DNA of 64,000 nt from Candidatus Obscuribacterales bacterium (lineage in GTDB: Bacteria > Cyanobacteriota > Vampirovibrionia > Obscuribacterales > Obscuribacteraceae). This document shows, one piece after another, positions 42,537 through 50,793 of this stretch. Every line of letters starts with the position of its first letter. Position 1 is the first letter of the stretch. Position numbers and translations under genes: made by a program. The notes under the pieces were generated by a model, which saw only the letters and a list, made by a program, of their open reading frames with translations, did no database searches and had not been told where the DNA came from. The DNA is taken from the NCBI GenBank assembly GCA_020634035.1, contig JACKCM010000007.1, positions 186,001 through 250,000 on the forward strand. Reading direction: 5' to 3'.

Positions 42537-44174
42537 TCAGAAAAGTTCTATTTCGAGGGTGATGATCGAACCCTTGCCTGGTTCGGAGACCAGATTAAAG
42601 CTCGTGTTATAGAAACAGCGGATCAGATCGGCGCGCTCTTGCATGCCGCCCAGACCCATGCCGCCGAAATCGGCCGAGCGCTCCTCTTCTTCTTTCTCTT
42701 CTCCCACGTCAAAACCGCGCCCGTTATCCATGAGGACGAAGCGCAAAAGCTTCTCCCGGGGCTTTTCGACGACAACATGCACCGAGGTGGCGCCGGAGTA
42801 CTTTTCTATATTATTCAGTCCTTCTTGAATAATCCTATATATGTGGAGGGCGACGGGATCGGGTAATTCGGGCAGGGTAAACTCGCAGGCGAAAGAGGTG
42901 TTTATGCCTGTGCGCTGGCTCATACGCTCCAGAACGTCACGCAAGCACATGACCAGACCCCATTCTTTGAAGTTTCGCGGGGCGAAATCGCTGCAGATAT
43001 CGCGGAGCTGCATAATCACATGGTCGACAATCTCTACTATCTCTTCCTGGCTCAATTTCTTGTCTCCGCCCAGATAGCGCTTCAGCATCATCAAATCGGC
43101 TATTACAGTGTCGTGCAGCTCCCGAGCCAGCCGGTATTTCATCTCTTCTTGCTGATTGACCACCTTGAAGGCGAGATTCTGCTTCTCTAAAGTCAGCTCC
43201 TGGACAGTTCTCATCCAGTCTTCGCTTTTATTGAGGGCATAATGATTGCCCAATAAATGCGGGTGGGTGCTGGCCTGGTCTTCGAAGCTGATAGGCATCA
43301 CTTCGGAGGTCTCGACCCCGATGTCGTCCTGGTCGTTCTCGCTGGCTTCTTTTAGAATGGCGAGGATCTCGGATGGATTCTTGCCGTGGTTGTTGACCAT
43401 GTCTTGCAGTTTGAGCGCTTTCTGCAAGAGTCCGTTCGAGATGAGATTATGGCGCAGCAAAATCTGTCCGATGGGCAGGTCTTCTCCCAGGCGCTTTTCC
43501 ACCGCCGAAAGAAGATCTATCTCTGAGACCAGATCTGCCGCCACCAGCAGTTCGCCCAGTCTAAGCGGCTCCATTCGCGCCCGGGGCATGAAGGAAAGCT
43601 CTTTCAGGGCGTTGTCCATCGATATGTGTTTCTGAGCGCTTAGTTTTAAGCCCTCAATCGCCTGCTGAGCGGTTATCTTGCCTTCTTTCAGATACATATG
43701 GGCGGACAGCGCTGCATAAGCTACCGCTTCCGGTATCACATTGCGGATGACCAGCACTCTTCCCAGGGGAAGACCGCTGGAATAGCTCGCCTCTATCGAG
43801 GTGTCGAGCTCGGTTTCGCCCACTACGCCTGATTCTCTGAGGATCTGGCTGAGGCGGGCTGTGACCAGGTGAAAGTCCGGGGTCACGCCCATGCGGCGAA
43901 AGGCTTCTTCCAGGCTGATCTCTTCCACCACCGATTTGAAGATAACGTCGGTGGCCAGCTCTACCGAGATCAAGTTCTCGTGAATCAGACCATGAGTGAG
44001 GACCGCGGTACGCATGGTCTCTTCTGAGACTATTTTGTCGTGGATGAGGATATTGCTGATGGACTCACCGGTGCGGGCGGAGGTCGCCATAGCCCTGGCC
44101 AGCTGGTTCTGGGTTATGATGCCGGACTTGAAGAGCAGGTCTTGGATATTCGGGATCTGGCGGGTCTGGGTCAT
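42537..44174 (-). CDS. Sensor histidine kinase with N-terminal tandem MshEN-like repeats
   Basis: Residues 1-262 hold several MshEN-like units: about 8-62 (IQDLLFKSGIITQNQLARAM), 107-160 (ARLSQILRESGVVGETELDTSIEAS...LPLGRVLVIRNVI) and 204-258 (LRLGELLVAADLVSEIDLLSAVEKRLGEDLPIGQILL). A HisKA_3 dimerisation helix (YRLARELHDTVIADLMMLKRYL) carries phosphorylatable H354. The ATPase domain has GLNNIEKYSGA, DNGRGFD and GGMGLGGMQERADLI. There is no transmembrane segment. It is therefore a cytosolic NarX-type kinase whose input may be c-di-GMP. It follows its response regulator by 24 bases. Confidence 0.88.
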   Translation of the reverse strand: MTQTRQIPNIQDLLFKSGIITQNQLARAMATSARTGESISNILIHDKIVSEETMRTAVLTHGLIHENLISVELATDVIFKSVVEEISLEEAFRRMGVTPDFHLVTARLSQILRESGVVGETELDTSIEASYSSGLPLGRVLVIRNVIPEAVAYAALSAHMYLKEGKITAQQAIEGLKLSAQKHISMDNALKELSFMPRARMEPLRLGELLVAADLVSEIDLLSAVEKRLGEDLPIGQILLRHNLISNGLLQKALKLQDMVNNHGKNPSEILAILKEASENDQDDIGVETSEVMPISFEDQASTHPHLLGNHYALNKSEDWMRTVQELTLEKQNLAFKVVNQQEEMKYRLARELHDTVIADLMMLKRYLGGDKKLSQEEIVEIVDHVIMQLRDICSDFAPRNFKEWGLVMCLRDVLERMSQRTGINTSFACEFTLPELPDPVALHIYRIIQEGLNNIEKYSGATSVHVVVEKPREKLLRFVLMDNGRGFDVGEEKEEEERSADFGGMGLGGMQERADLIRCFYNTSFNLVSEPGKGSIITLEIELF

Positions 44175-44198
44175 GGGTTACCGTTGTAGATCTTCTGT

Positions 44199-44816
44199 TT
44201 ATTCGAGCTCTTCGCTGCCGTAGCCGTTCTGGACGGCCCAGGCTATAAGCTGTTCTCTATTGGCCAGATCGAGCTTGAGCAAAAGTACTTCGCATTGCTT
44301 TCTGGCGGTGGCCACCGAGGTGCATCGCTCGTCGGCTATCTCTTGATACTTCATTCCACGACCGAGCATGTGTAGAACCTCTTGCTCCGAAGGGGTCAAC
44401 TTCTTTCGATCGTAGCTGATGTCTTTGGTGACGATATTAGTTTCACCGGCCATCACCCTTCTTATCGTATCTGCCACGGTGGCGATGCGCTCGGACTTGA
44501 GCAGGTAAGCACTCACACCCAGGGACAGGACAGAATGGATGAAAGCCTGGCGGCTTTCGGCAGAGAATATCACCAGTTTTAGACCCGGAAAGCGCAAAAA
44601 TTCGGCGATCATTCCTTTGGGACCGAGACTGCCGGGTAGATGCAGGTCGAGAACAAGAATGTCCGGTCTGGTCTCTTCGGTTACTTTGAGACCGTCGTCG
44701 ATATTGTCAGAGGAGCCTATGACCTCGAAGTCGTCTTCCCTCGATAGACCGCTGATCAGCCCCTCAAGGGTCACTTGATGGTCTTCTATCACGACTATTT
44801 TGATCTTTTCAGTCAT
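44199..44816 (-). CDS. Response regulator, NarL/LuxR type
   Basis: The receiver domain has E11/D12, the phosphoacceptor D57 (RPDILVLDLHLPG), and K in AYLLKS. The C-terminal LuxR-type helix-turn-helix begins KLTPSEQEVLHMLGRGMKYQEIADERCTSVATARKQCEVLLLKL. It lies between the pseudokinase gene (16 bases upstream) and the histidine kinase gene (24 bases downstream), making a clear two-component pair. It resembles the orphan regulator at 15190-15780. Confidence 0.9.
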   Translation of the reverse strand: MTEKIKIVVIEDHQVTLEGLISGLSREDDFEVIGSSDNIDDGLKVTEETRPDILVLDLHLPGSLGPKGMIAEFLRFPGLKLVIFSAESRQAFIHSVLSLGVSAYLLKSERIATVADTIRRVMAGETNIVTKDISYDRKKLTPSEQEVLHMLGRGMKYQEIADERCTSVATARKQCEVLLLKLDLANREQLIAWAVQNGYGSEELE

Positions 44817-44832
44817 AAGTCAGTTTTATAGC

Positions 44833-46293
44833 CTATTTCTTTCCTGCTTTCATCTTTCGCTGCCTTTCGGCCATCTTCTCTTCCAGGGTAGATTTGAACT
44901 GGCTTTCAGTGAAATTAATCGCATTGGTCCAGTCTATATTAGCGGCCATGGCGTCGGTAAGATTGGCATTTTTAAAATTGGCACCAGAGACTATGACTCC
45001 TGATATGGTGGCACCTTCGAGGTTGGCATCTTTGAGATCTGCTCCTTCCACACTAGACTTGGGCATAAAGGTCTTGATCATCGAAGCGCCGCTCAGATTG
45101 GCTTTGCGCAGATCTACATATGGCATACTGCAATTGTCCAGCCTTGTCTTATTCAGGTTGGCGAAGCGCAGGCTGGCCCGGGTCAGATTGGCACCGGTGA
45201 GTTCGGCACCGCTTAAGTCTGCACCGGTGAGATCCGCATCTCTTATGTCAAATCCAACTAAGTTCGCATTGCTCAAATCAGTCTGGCGAAGATCAACTTG
45301 ATTGAGGCGCAGTCCTCTGTTCCAGGCTTCTTTCAGAGCATCTTTAATCGTCGTCAATCTGGTGGTGGCAAAGAGCACCGGACCGTCTTTTTTCTGGCGA
45401 AGCACCAGGGGTATTTTTCCCTCTTCAGGTGTAGGCTTGCCGTCTTTGAAGTCCATCTGCAGGCGATATCTGCCGTCTTCCAGGCTTAATGCGTAGATGT
45501 TTTTGTTTTTATTTCGCGTCTGGAAAAGATAAGAGCGAAAAGCGTCGGAGTTGACCAGATAGATGGTGCCCACTATTAGTCCGGTCAGCACCGCCATAAT
45601 GCTGCCGGAGATTATGAGCGGTTTGCGGTCGACAACGACTTTGCTTTTGGCTTCTGCCATTTCGGCAAGTCGCTTCTCTTCTTCGATTGCTTTTTCTGGA
45701 AGTTCGGCGAGCGCGGCTGCCAGGTCTTCATAGCTCTGGTAGCGGTCTTCTGGATTTTTAGCCAGACATTTTAAAACCAGGTCGTTGACACAAAGAGGAA
45801 ACTTGTCTCCGTTACTAAGTCTGATGAGAGCGGGGGGATCGAAAGCTATTTGTTGCTCTATGAGAGCCTTCTTGCTCTTCATGGCAAAGGGGGGGCGCCC
45901 GGCCAGGCATTCGTAGATCACACAGCCCAGAGAATAGATATGGGAGCGCTGACTTAAAGGCGCTTCCAGAATATGTTCGGGGCTCATATAAGCTTCGAGG
46001 GGATAGTCACCGACTGGATTTTCGTTTTTGGTCTTGTTCTCGCCTTCGCTTTCGTCATCGCTTTCTACTTTCGCGATTTCGCCCAGAGCTAAGACTTTCT
46101 TGCCATCGTCCCCTTCGGAGATCAGAAGGGAGGCGGTGACGATTACGACGGAATCAGTGCCATCATCAATGGTGCCGATTTCCTCTTTCAAAAAGATGCG
46201 GAAGGCTTCCAGGCAATCCTGCCAATCTTTGAAGAGCGTGGTGCCGGACTGTCGAATTTGGTCTGATAGTCTTTCGGGGGCTTTGACGTTCAT
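44833..46293 (-). CDS. Pseudokinase-transmembrane-pentapeptide repeat protein
   Basis: Residues 1-205 align by pattern with the C-lobe of bacterial Ser/Thr kinases: LSDQIRQSGTTL (alpha-D), YMSPEHI (APE), SHIYSLGCVIYECLAGRPPF, and LVLKCLAKNPEDRYQS. The whole N-lobe is absent. The HRD loop is replaced by VIVTASLLIS, and DFG reads ALG at residues 69-71. Phosphotransfer is thus not expected. A transmembrane segment (about 225-247) is followed by A(D/N)Lxx pentapeptide repeats (about 330-470). It is first in an operon with the regulator and histidine kinase. Confidence 0.82.
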   Translation of the reverse strand: MNVKAPERLSDQIRQSGTTLFKDWQDCLEAFRIFLKEEIGTIDDGTDSVVIVTASLLISEGDDGKKVLALGEIAKVESDDESEGENKTKNENPVGDYPLEAYMSPEHILEAPLSQRSHIYSLGCVIYECLAGRPPFAMKSKKALIEQQIAFDPPALIRLSNGDKFPLCVNDLVLKCLAKNPEDRYQSYEDLAAALAELPEKAIEEEKRLAEMAEAKSKVVVDRKPLIISGSIMAVLTGLIVGTIYLVNSDAFRSYLFQTRNKNKNIYALSLEDGRYRLQMDFKDGKPTPEEGKIPLVLRQKKDGPVLFATTRLTTIKDALKEAWNRGLRLNQVDLRQTDLSNANLVGFDIRDADLTGADLSGAELTGANLTRASLRFANLNKTRLDNCSMPYVDLRKANLSGASMIKTFMPKSSVEGADLKDANLEGATISGVIVSGANFKNANLTDAMAANIDWTNAINFTESQFKSTLEEKMAERQRKMKAGKK

Positions 46294-46537
46294 TTTTTCT
46301 CGGGGAAGGAGATCTCAATCTATTTTACCCGTTCTATCTATATCCATAAATCAAGCAGAAGGGTGTGATATTAAATGTGGTTCTTTGCAAGTTGTTTTGT
46401 CCGATCTCAGTTGGTAGAATCTCTCAAACTTAGCCAGGTTAGCGGTTTAGTTTTATTGCCGCTTAACTGCTCAAATGCTTAGGTTCTGAGAATTCGTGCT
46501 ACTAAGAGCATATCGCATGCTTGACAAGGAGATTTAG

Positions 46538-46744
46538 ATGTCAGACGTATTTAAAATGACCGAGATTGTAGGTATTTCCGAGAAGAGCTTCGCTGATGCC
46601 GCCAGCAAAGGGGTGGAGAGAGCCTCCAAGACCCTGCGCGGCCTCAGATGGTTCGAAGTCACCGAAATGCGCGGCAAGATCAAAGATGGCAAAATCGCCG
46701 AGTATCAAACAACCATGAAGGTCGGCTTCAAACTCGATGAATAG
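46538..46744 (+). CDS. Dodecin
   Basis: This 68-residue protein matches the dodecin family across its length: VFKMTEIVGISEKSFADAASKGVERASKTLRGLRWFEVTEMRGKI...YQTTMKVGFKLDE. Trp in LRWFEV stacks against bound flavin. Dodecins form hollow dodecamers that store riboflavin, FMN or CoA. AAGGAG precedes the ATG. The 244-base upstream gap has a hairpin (AGCGG/CCGCT near 46441-46463) but no further gene. Confidence 0.93.
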   Translation: MSDVFKMTEIVGISEKSFADAASKGVERASKTLRGLRWFEVTEMRGKIKDGKIAEYQTTMKVGFKLDE

Positions 46745-46778
46745 TGGAGATTGGAACCTGGAATCTAGGATTTAGATT

Positions 46779-47417
46779 TTAAGTTCCGAAGATCCGGTCC
46801 CCGGCGTCTCCCAGACCAGGAACGATGTATCCGTGCTCGTTCAGATGGTCGTCCACCGCAGCGGTGGTGATGGTGACGTCGGGGAATTCTTTATGGACCT
46901 TTTCAATTCCTTCCGGTGCCGCCACAAAGGAGACCAGGTTGATGGTTCTCACTTCCAGTTTTTGAAATAGTGAAATCGCCGCCACTGCCGAGCCGCCGGT
47001 GGCAAGCATCGGGTCGAGGACATAGACTTTGCAATCAGGTGGCAGGGAGTCAGGCAGTTTGGCGTAATACGAGATAGCTTCGAGGGTTACTTCATCTCGT
47101 TTGAGACCGACATGATAGATTCTCACATTCGGAAAGAGGTTTTCTGCGGCTTCAGACAGCACCAGACCGGCTCTCAGTACGGGGGCCAGGATGACATAGT
47201 CGCTGAGAACGACGCCTTCGCCGGGTCCTACCGGGGTTTCAACCCCTACCGGTCTGACGCTAAGGTCCTGCATCGCCTCATAAACCAGAAATCTGCTCAG
47301 TCTGAGCGCGGTTGCTCTGAATTCGTTGCTAGGGGTCTGATGGTCTCTCAATCTGGTCAAAGACTGCTTTACCAGCGGATGATCGACTACCCTCAGTTTT
47401 GTGCTTGTTTCGATCAT
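46779..47417 (-). CDS. upp: Uracil phosphoribosyltransferase
   Basis: This pyrimidine-salvage enzyme makes UMP from uracil and PRPP. The PRPP-binding loop VYVLDPMLATGGSAVAAI is diagnostic, together with APVLRAGLVLSEA and the C-terminal IVPGLGDAGDRIFGT uracil site. The length of 212 residues is typical. It follows dxr after 21 bases, so the two are likely co-transcribed. Confidence 0.96.
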   Translation of the reverse strand: MIETSTKLRVVDHPLVKQSLTRLRDHQTPSNEFRATALRLSRFLVYEAMQDLSVRPVGVETPVGPGEGVVLSDYVILAPVLRAGLVLSEAAENLFPNVRIYHVGLKRDEVTLEAISYYAKLPDSLPPDCKVYVLDPMLATGGSAVAAISLFQKLEVRTINLVSFVAAPEGIEKVHKEFPDVTITTAAVDDHLNEHGYIVPGLGDAGDRIFGT

Positions 47418-47438
47418 GATTTTTTGAACTCCATCCTC

Positions 47439-48620
47439 TTATTTAGCCAGAACTCGCTCCCGGGCTTCTTGCCGCGCCCAGCGATCCGCCCCTAGTATAT
47501 CCTCTAAATCAGGATCAGATACCGGTTTGTGAAGCGTCAGAACCCTTTCAATTTGCTCATGGATGCGGGCAAAGGCGACTTTTCCTTCTAAGAAGGATTC
47601 CACAACCACTTCATTGGCGGCATTGAGAACGCAAGCCAGGGTGTTGTCTTCCCGGGCGACTTCCTGAGCCAATCTCAAACAGGGAAATTTATCCAGATCC
47701 GGCGCTTCAAAATTAAGCTCGCTTAACTGTGTCAGATCCAGTCTCGGCACCTTTTGTGAGGGCTGTCTTGCCGGATAGAAAAGAGCATAATGAATTGGCA
47801 AACGCATATCGGGCACACCGAGCTGCCCTACAATCGAGCCATCTTTATACTGAACCGCCGAATGCAGGATCGACTGGGGATGAACGACAACAGCGATTTT
47901 CTCGGGCTGGATATCAAACAGCCAGCGCGCTTCGATTACCTCTAGCCCTTTATTCATCATGGTTGCCGAGTCTATGGTTATCTTCGGACCCATGGACCAG
48001 TTGGGATGTTTGAGCGCATCATCTATGGTGGCGTTTTCAATCGCTTCTTTCGACCAGGTTCTGAATGGACCACCAGAAGCCGTCAACCAGATTCTCTCCA
48101 GATCGGCTACGCAATAGCCCTGCATCGATTGAAAGATTGCCGAGTGCTCGCTGTCCACAGGGATTATGGTGGCACCGTATTGCTTCAGGGCTTTTACTAT
48201 CACTGGTCCGGCAGCTACCATGGTCTCTTTGTTGGCGAGAGCTATGGTTTTGCCTTTCTTTATCGCTTCAAGAGTAGGCTTTACACCGAGGAAGCCGACC
48301 ACGCCGGTGACCACAGTCTCTACATCGCCGTGGGTGGCGCATTGCACTAAGCCCTCTTCACCAAAAACAAATTCCGGCGGCGCTTCAAAGCCCTGGAGCA
48401 GCTCCATCACCGGCTTCAGATCAGCCTCTTTCGGCAACGAGACCAATTTAGGTCGAAATTCTTTTATCTGCTCAGAGAGCAGGGGCAGAGATTTGTTTCC
48501 TGCCGCAAGCGTGATCACCTCGAGGCTTTCTGTATGTGCCCTGACCACATCCAGGGTCTGGGTGCCTATCGAGCCTGTGCTGCCTAACAAGGCGATTCTT
48601 TTGGGCTTTGTGCTGTTCAT
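47439..48620 (-). CDS. dxr: 1-deoxy-D-xylulose 5-phosphate reductoisomerase
   Basis: Dxr performs the committed step of the MEP isoprenoid pathway. The NADPH site GSTGSIGTQTLDVV, the VDSEHSAIFQ metal site and LTASGGPFRT substrate loop are present, followed by the C-terminal helical domain. The length of 393 residues is normal. It leads a two-gene unit with upp. Use of the MEP pathway fits cyanobacterial relatives. Confidence 0.96.
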   Translation of the reverse strand: MNSTKPKRIALLGSTGSIGTQTLDVVRAHTESLEVITLAAGNKSLPLLSEQIKEFRPKLVSLPKEADLKPVMELLQGFEAPPEFVFGEEGLVQCATHGDVETVVTGVVGFLGVKPTLEAIKKGKTIALANKETMVAAGPVIVKALKQYGATIIPVDSEHSAIFQSMQGYCVADLERIWLTASGGPFRTWSKEAIENATIDDALKHPNWSMGPKITIDSATMMNKGLEVIEARWLFDIQPEKIAVVVHPQSILHSAVQYKDGSIVGQLGVPDMRLPIHYALFYPARQPSQKVPRLDLTQLSELNFEAPDLDKFPCLRLAQEVAREDNTLACVLNAANEVVVESFLEGKVAFARIHEQIERVLTLHKPVSDPDLEDILGADRWARQEARERVLAK

Positions 48621-48649
48621 GTCGTATTTATAACAGAATCAGCGAGTGA

Positions 48650-49333
48650 TCAGGCCGATTCGCAACGGTCGCCGCCGGCGGTTCTTGCCCGGGTCATAGC
48701 TTGCTCGCCTTTGACAATCAGGTCGTCGGCGGTCATGGCGTGGCGAGGACAGGCGGCATAGCCTATTGAAGCTGTTACAGACCAGTTCCTATCCACCTGG
48801 AGAGTAAACTCGTTGGCGATTCTGGAGCGCATCCGGTCGGCGATTATAAGCGCGCCCTGAGCGTTGGTCTCTGGGCAGACGACCATGAAAACACCGGCGG
48901 AGAATCGGGAGGGAATGTCCACGTCTCGCACGGTTTTCATGACCAGGTCGGAGAGACCTTTCATGAGGGTGTCGATCACCAGATTACCAGCCATATCAGC
49001 CATCTCTTCATACTGGTCGGCTTCGATAAAGAGCAAAGCCACCGGTCTTTTATAGCGTTTGGCGCGTTTTACCTCAGAATCGAGGATTTTCAAGATAGCT
49101 TGCTGGTTGTAAAGCCCGGTCACCGAATCTAATAAAGCCAGGCGCTCCATTTCGTTAGAGTCTCTTGACTTGAGGCTCTGCTCAGCGCCGGATATATAGG
49201 TGTACTGGCTTATCTCCTCGGTGGTTTTTCTCGCATCCTGGGGAGCGGACCACTGGGATCTCAGCCGGTGCAGCTTCTGGCGAAATAATGATTCTCTTCC
49301 GAATAAAGCTTCGTCGTCGTTTATTGGACTCAT
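48650..49333 (-). CDS. Degenerate GGDEF-domain protein, probable c-di-GMP receptor
   Basis: The GGDEF fold is evident: LLDSVTGLYNQQAILKIL, VALLFIEADQYEEMAD, RFSAGVFMVVCPETN and VTASIGYAACP. The active GG(D/E)EF is replaced by SAGVF (residues 145-149), so cyclase activity is not expected. The inhibitory-site RxxD (R136, D139) is intact, as in known degenerate receptors that bind c-di-GMP there. An N-terminal helical region of about 60 residues precedes the domain. It lies 29 bases upstream of dxr on the same strand. Confidence 0.82.
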   Translation of the reverse strand: MSPINDDEALFGRESLFRQKLHRLRSQWSAPQDARKTTEEISQYTYISGAEQSLKSRDSNEMERLALLDSVTGLYNQQAILKILDSEVKRAKRYKRPVALLFIEADQYEEMADMAGNLVIDTLMKGLSDLVMKTVRDVDIPSRFSAGVFMVVCPETNAQGALIIADRMRSRIANEFTLQVDRNWSVTASIGYAACPRHAMTADDLIVKGEQAMTRARTAGGDRCESA

Positions 49334-49470
49334 TCTCTGGATTCTTATCTGGCTTGATTAATGAAAGGACTACTAAACAGGGAGCAGCTAAAGCTAGTTC
49401 AACTATAGCACCTGGGAGCCCCATTTATTTTACTGGGGACGTTCCTATTTTAACTATCGCATATTTATCT

Positions 49471-50658
49471 TCAGTATTTTCTAGCCGGTAGATTGCCCGG
49501 AAGCTCTACCGTGGGCATTGCCTGGAGGAAGCCTTTCAAGAACCGCAGCTGCAGCTCCCGGTGTCTGGCCTGATCGAGGCTGCCGCCCCAGAAGCGATAA
49601 TAGCCGTCCCGATCATTGTTTCCGTAACCCCAGGGATACATGGGCATCAGAACATTGCCCGGAGTGCGCATTCCTTTGGAGTGCAGGGTGTCGCCGGACT
49701 CTTTAGAGACATCCTCTAGATTTCTAATCGCCTCGTCCAGTAAACGCATGGTCTCGGGATTGTTGAGCTGGACGAATCTGGCGTCATTCAGGGCTTGCAC
49801 CGGATTCTCTCTTATAGAACGACCGATGGGTAGCATGGCCTTCGCCAGCAACATGTCGGCAAGATAAATCTTGTAATAGGGATTAGGATTGCCTTCCGCC
49901 ATCTGGCGCAGAGATTCGATGTTTTGATCGATGCCTCTATCCGCCAGTTTGGAGAGGTTATTCATATAGGTGACGGGATTGCTTGTGTCGCTCTTCTTGC
50001 CTTCTAAAGAGGCGAAGGCTTCATAGCGTGTTTTATAGACATCATAAGCGTGGTGAGGATGACCTTCGCGCTGTTGATAGGCTGCGTCAGCAGCTTTGCG
50101 ACCCTCGGTCAGATTGAGAGAAGCTACCACTTTACCGTCGGTGTCGGTCATCTCTATCTGTTTGGCTGTCTGAGAGTAATAGAAAATCCCTTTGGGATAC
50201 TTAGTGCCGTCGTTGAGCTCGTAGTGATCGCCCTTGTCTATGGGAGTTGAGCCGTCCTTAGGCATGAAGAAGAAGAAGTGACCGTTGTCGTTGACATAGT
50301 GAGATGGCACGACTTTGTCGGGAATAAGCCCTTTGGGGACGTTCTCTACTTTGATTGCTTCGTAGAATAGGCGACCTATTTGAGAATTCGGCATATCGTT
50401 GAAGTCGGCTTCGATTACCGATTTGAATTCTCTGGGTTTTGTAGCGACTCTCTCGGGGCTTCCCGGTGCCTGGTCGGCACCGTCGGCTTTGGTCTCGGTT
50501 CTGCCGTCGTTGGCTGGCTTGGCGTCCTGGGGCGGCTCTGCCGGTCTGCGATCGAATTCTTTGCGCATTTTATCCGCAAAGCTCTCCTGCGCGACCTCGA
50601 CGCTGTCTCCCTGGGAGCCTGTGCCTTCGATTTTTACTGGTTCAAGACCGTCGCCCAT
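49471..50658 (-). CDS. Soluble protein of unknown family with low-complexity N terminus
   Basis: This 395-residue protein has no signal peptide or membrane segment. The first 75 or so residues are Pro/Ala/Asp/Lys-rich and likely disordered. The rest is mixed: a beta-rich part (HYVNDNGHFFFFMPKDGSTPIDKGDHYELNDG) and a helical part (about 180-330) ending in an aromatic stretch (MPMYPWGYGNNDRDGYYRFWGG). No family was recognised. GAGG stands 9 bases before the ATG. It is divergent from a lipase-like gene. Confidence 0.58.
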   Translation of the reverse strand: MGDGLEPVKIEGTGSQGDSVEVAQESFADKMRKEFDRRPAEPPQDAKPANDGRTETKADGADQAPGSPERVATKPREFKSVIEADFNDMPNSQIGRLFYEAIKVENVPKGLIPDKVVPSHYVNDNGHFFFFMPKDGSTPIDKGDHYELNDGTKYPKGIFYYSQTAKQIEMTDTDGKVVASLNLTEGRKAADAAYQQREGHPHHAYDVYKTRYEAFASLEGKKSDTSNPVTYMNNLSKLADRGIDQNIESLRQMAEGNPNPYYKIYLADMLLAKAMLPIGRSIRENPVQALNDARFVQLNNPETMRLLDEAIRNLEDVSKESGDTLHSKGMRTPGNVLMPMYPWGYGNNDRDGYYRFWGGSLDQARHRELQLRFLKGFLQAMPTVELPGNLPARKY

Positions 50659-50793
50659 GCGATTTTCCTCGGTTTCTACTGCAATTCAATCCATGATGCG
50701 CCAGGGGAGGCTTCGGGTCAATGTGAATTCTACGTAGACCGGTTTTAATCTAGTAAAGGAAGCCTTGTTATAGGGGAGGATCATGTATTCTTT

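Noticed and set aside
46779..47417. PyrR or apt instead of upp
   Set aside because: The PRPP loop DPMLATGGS and the C-terminal GLGDAGDRIFGT are specific to uracil phosphoribosyltransferase.
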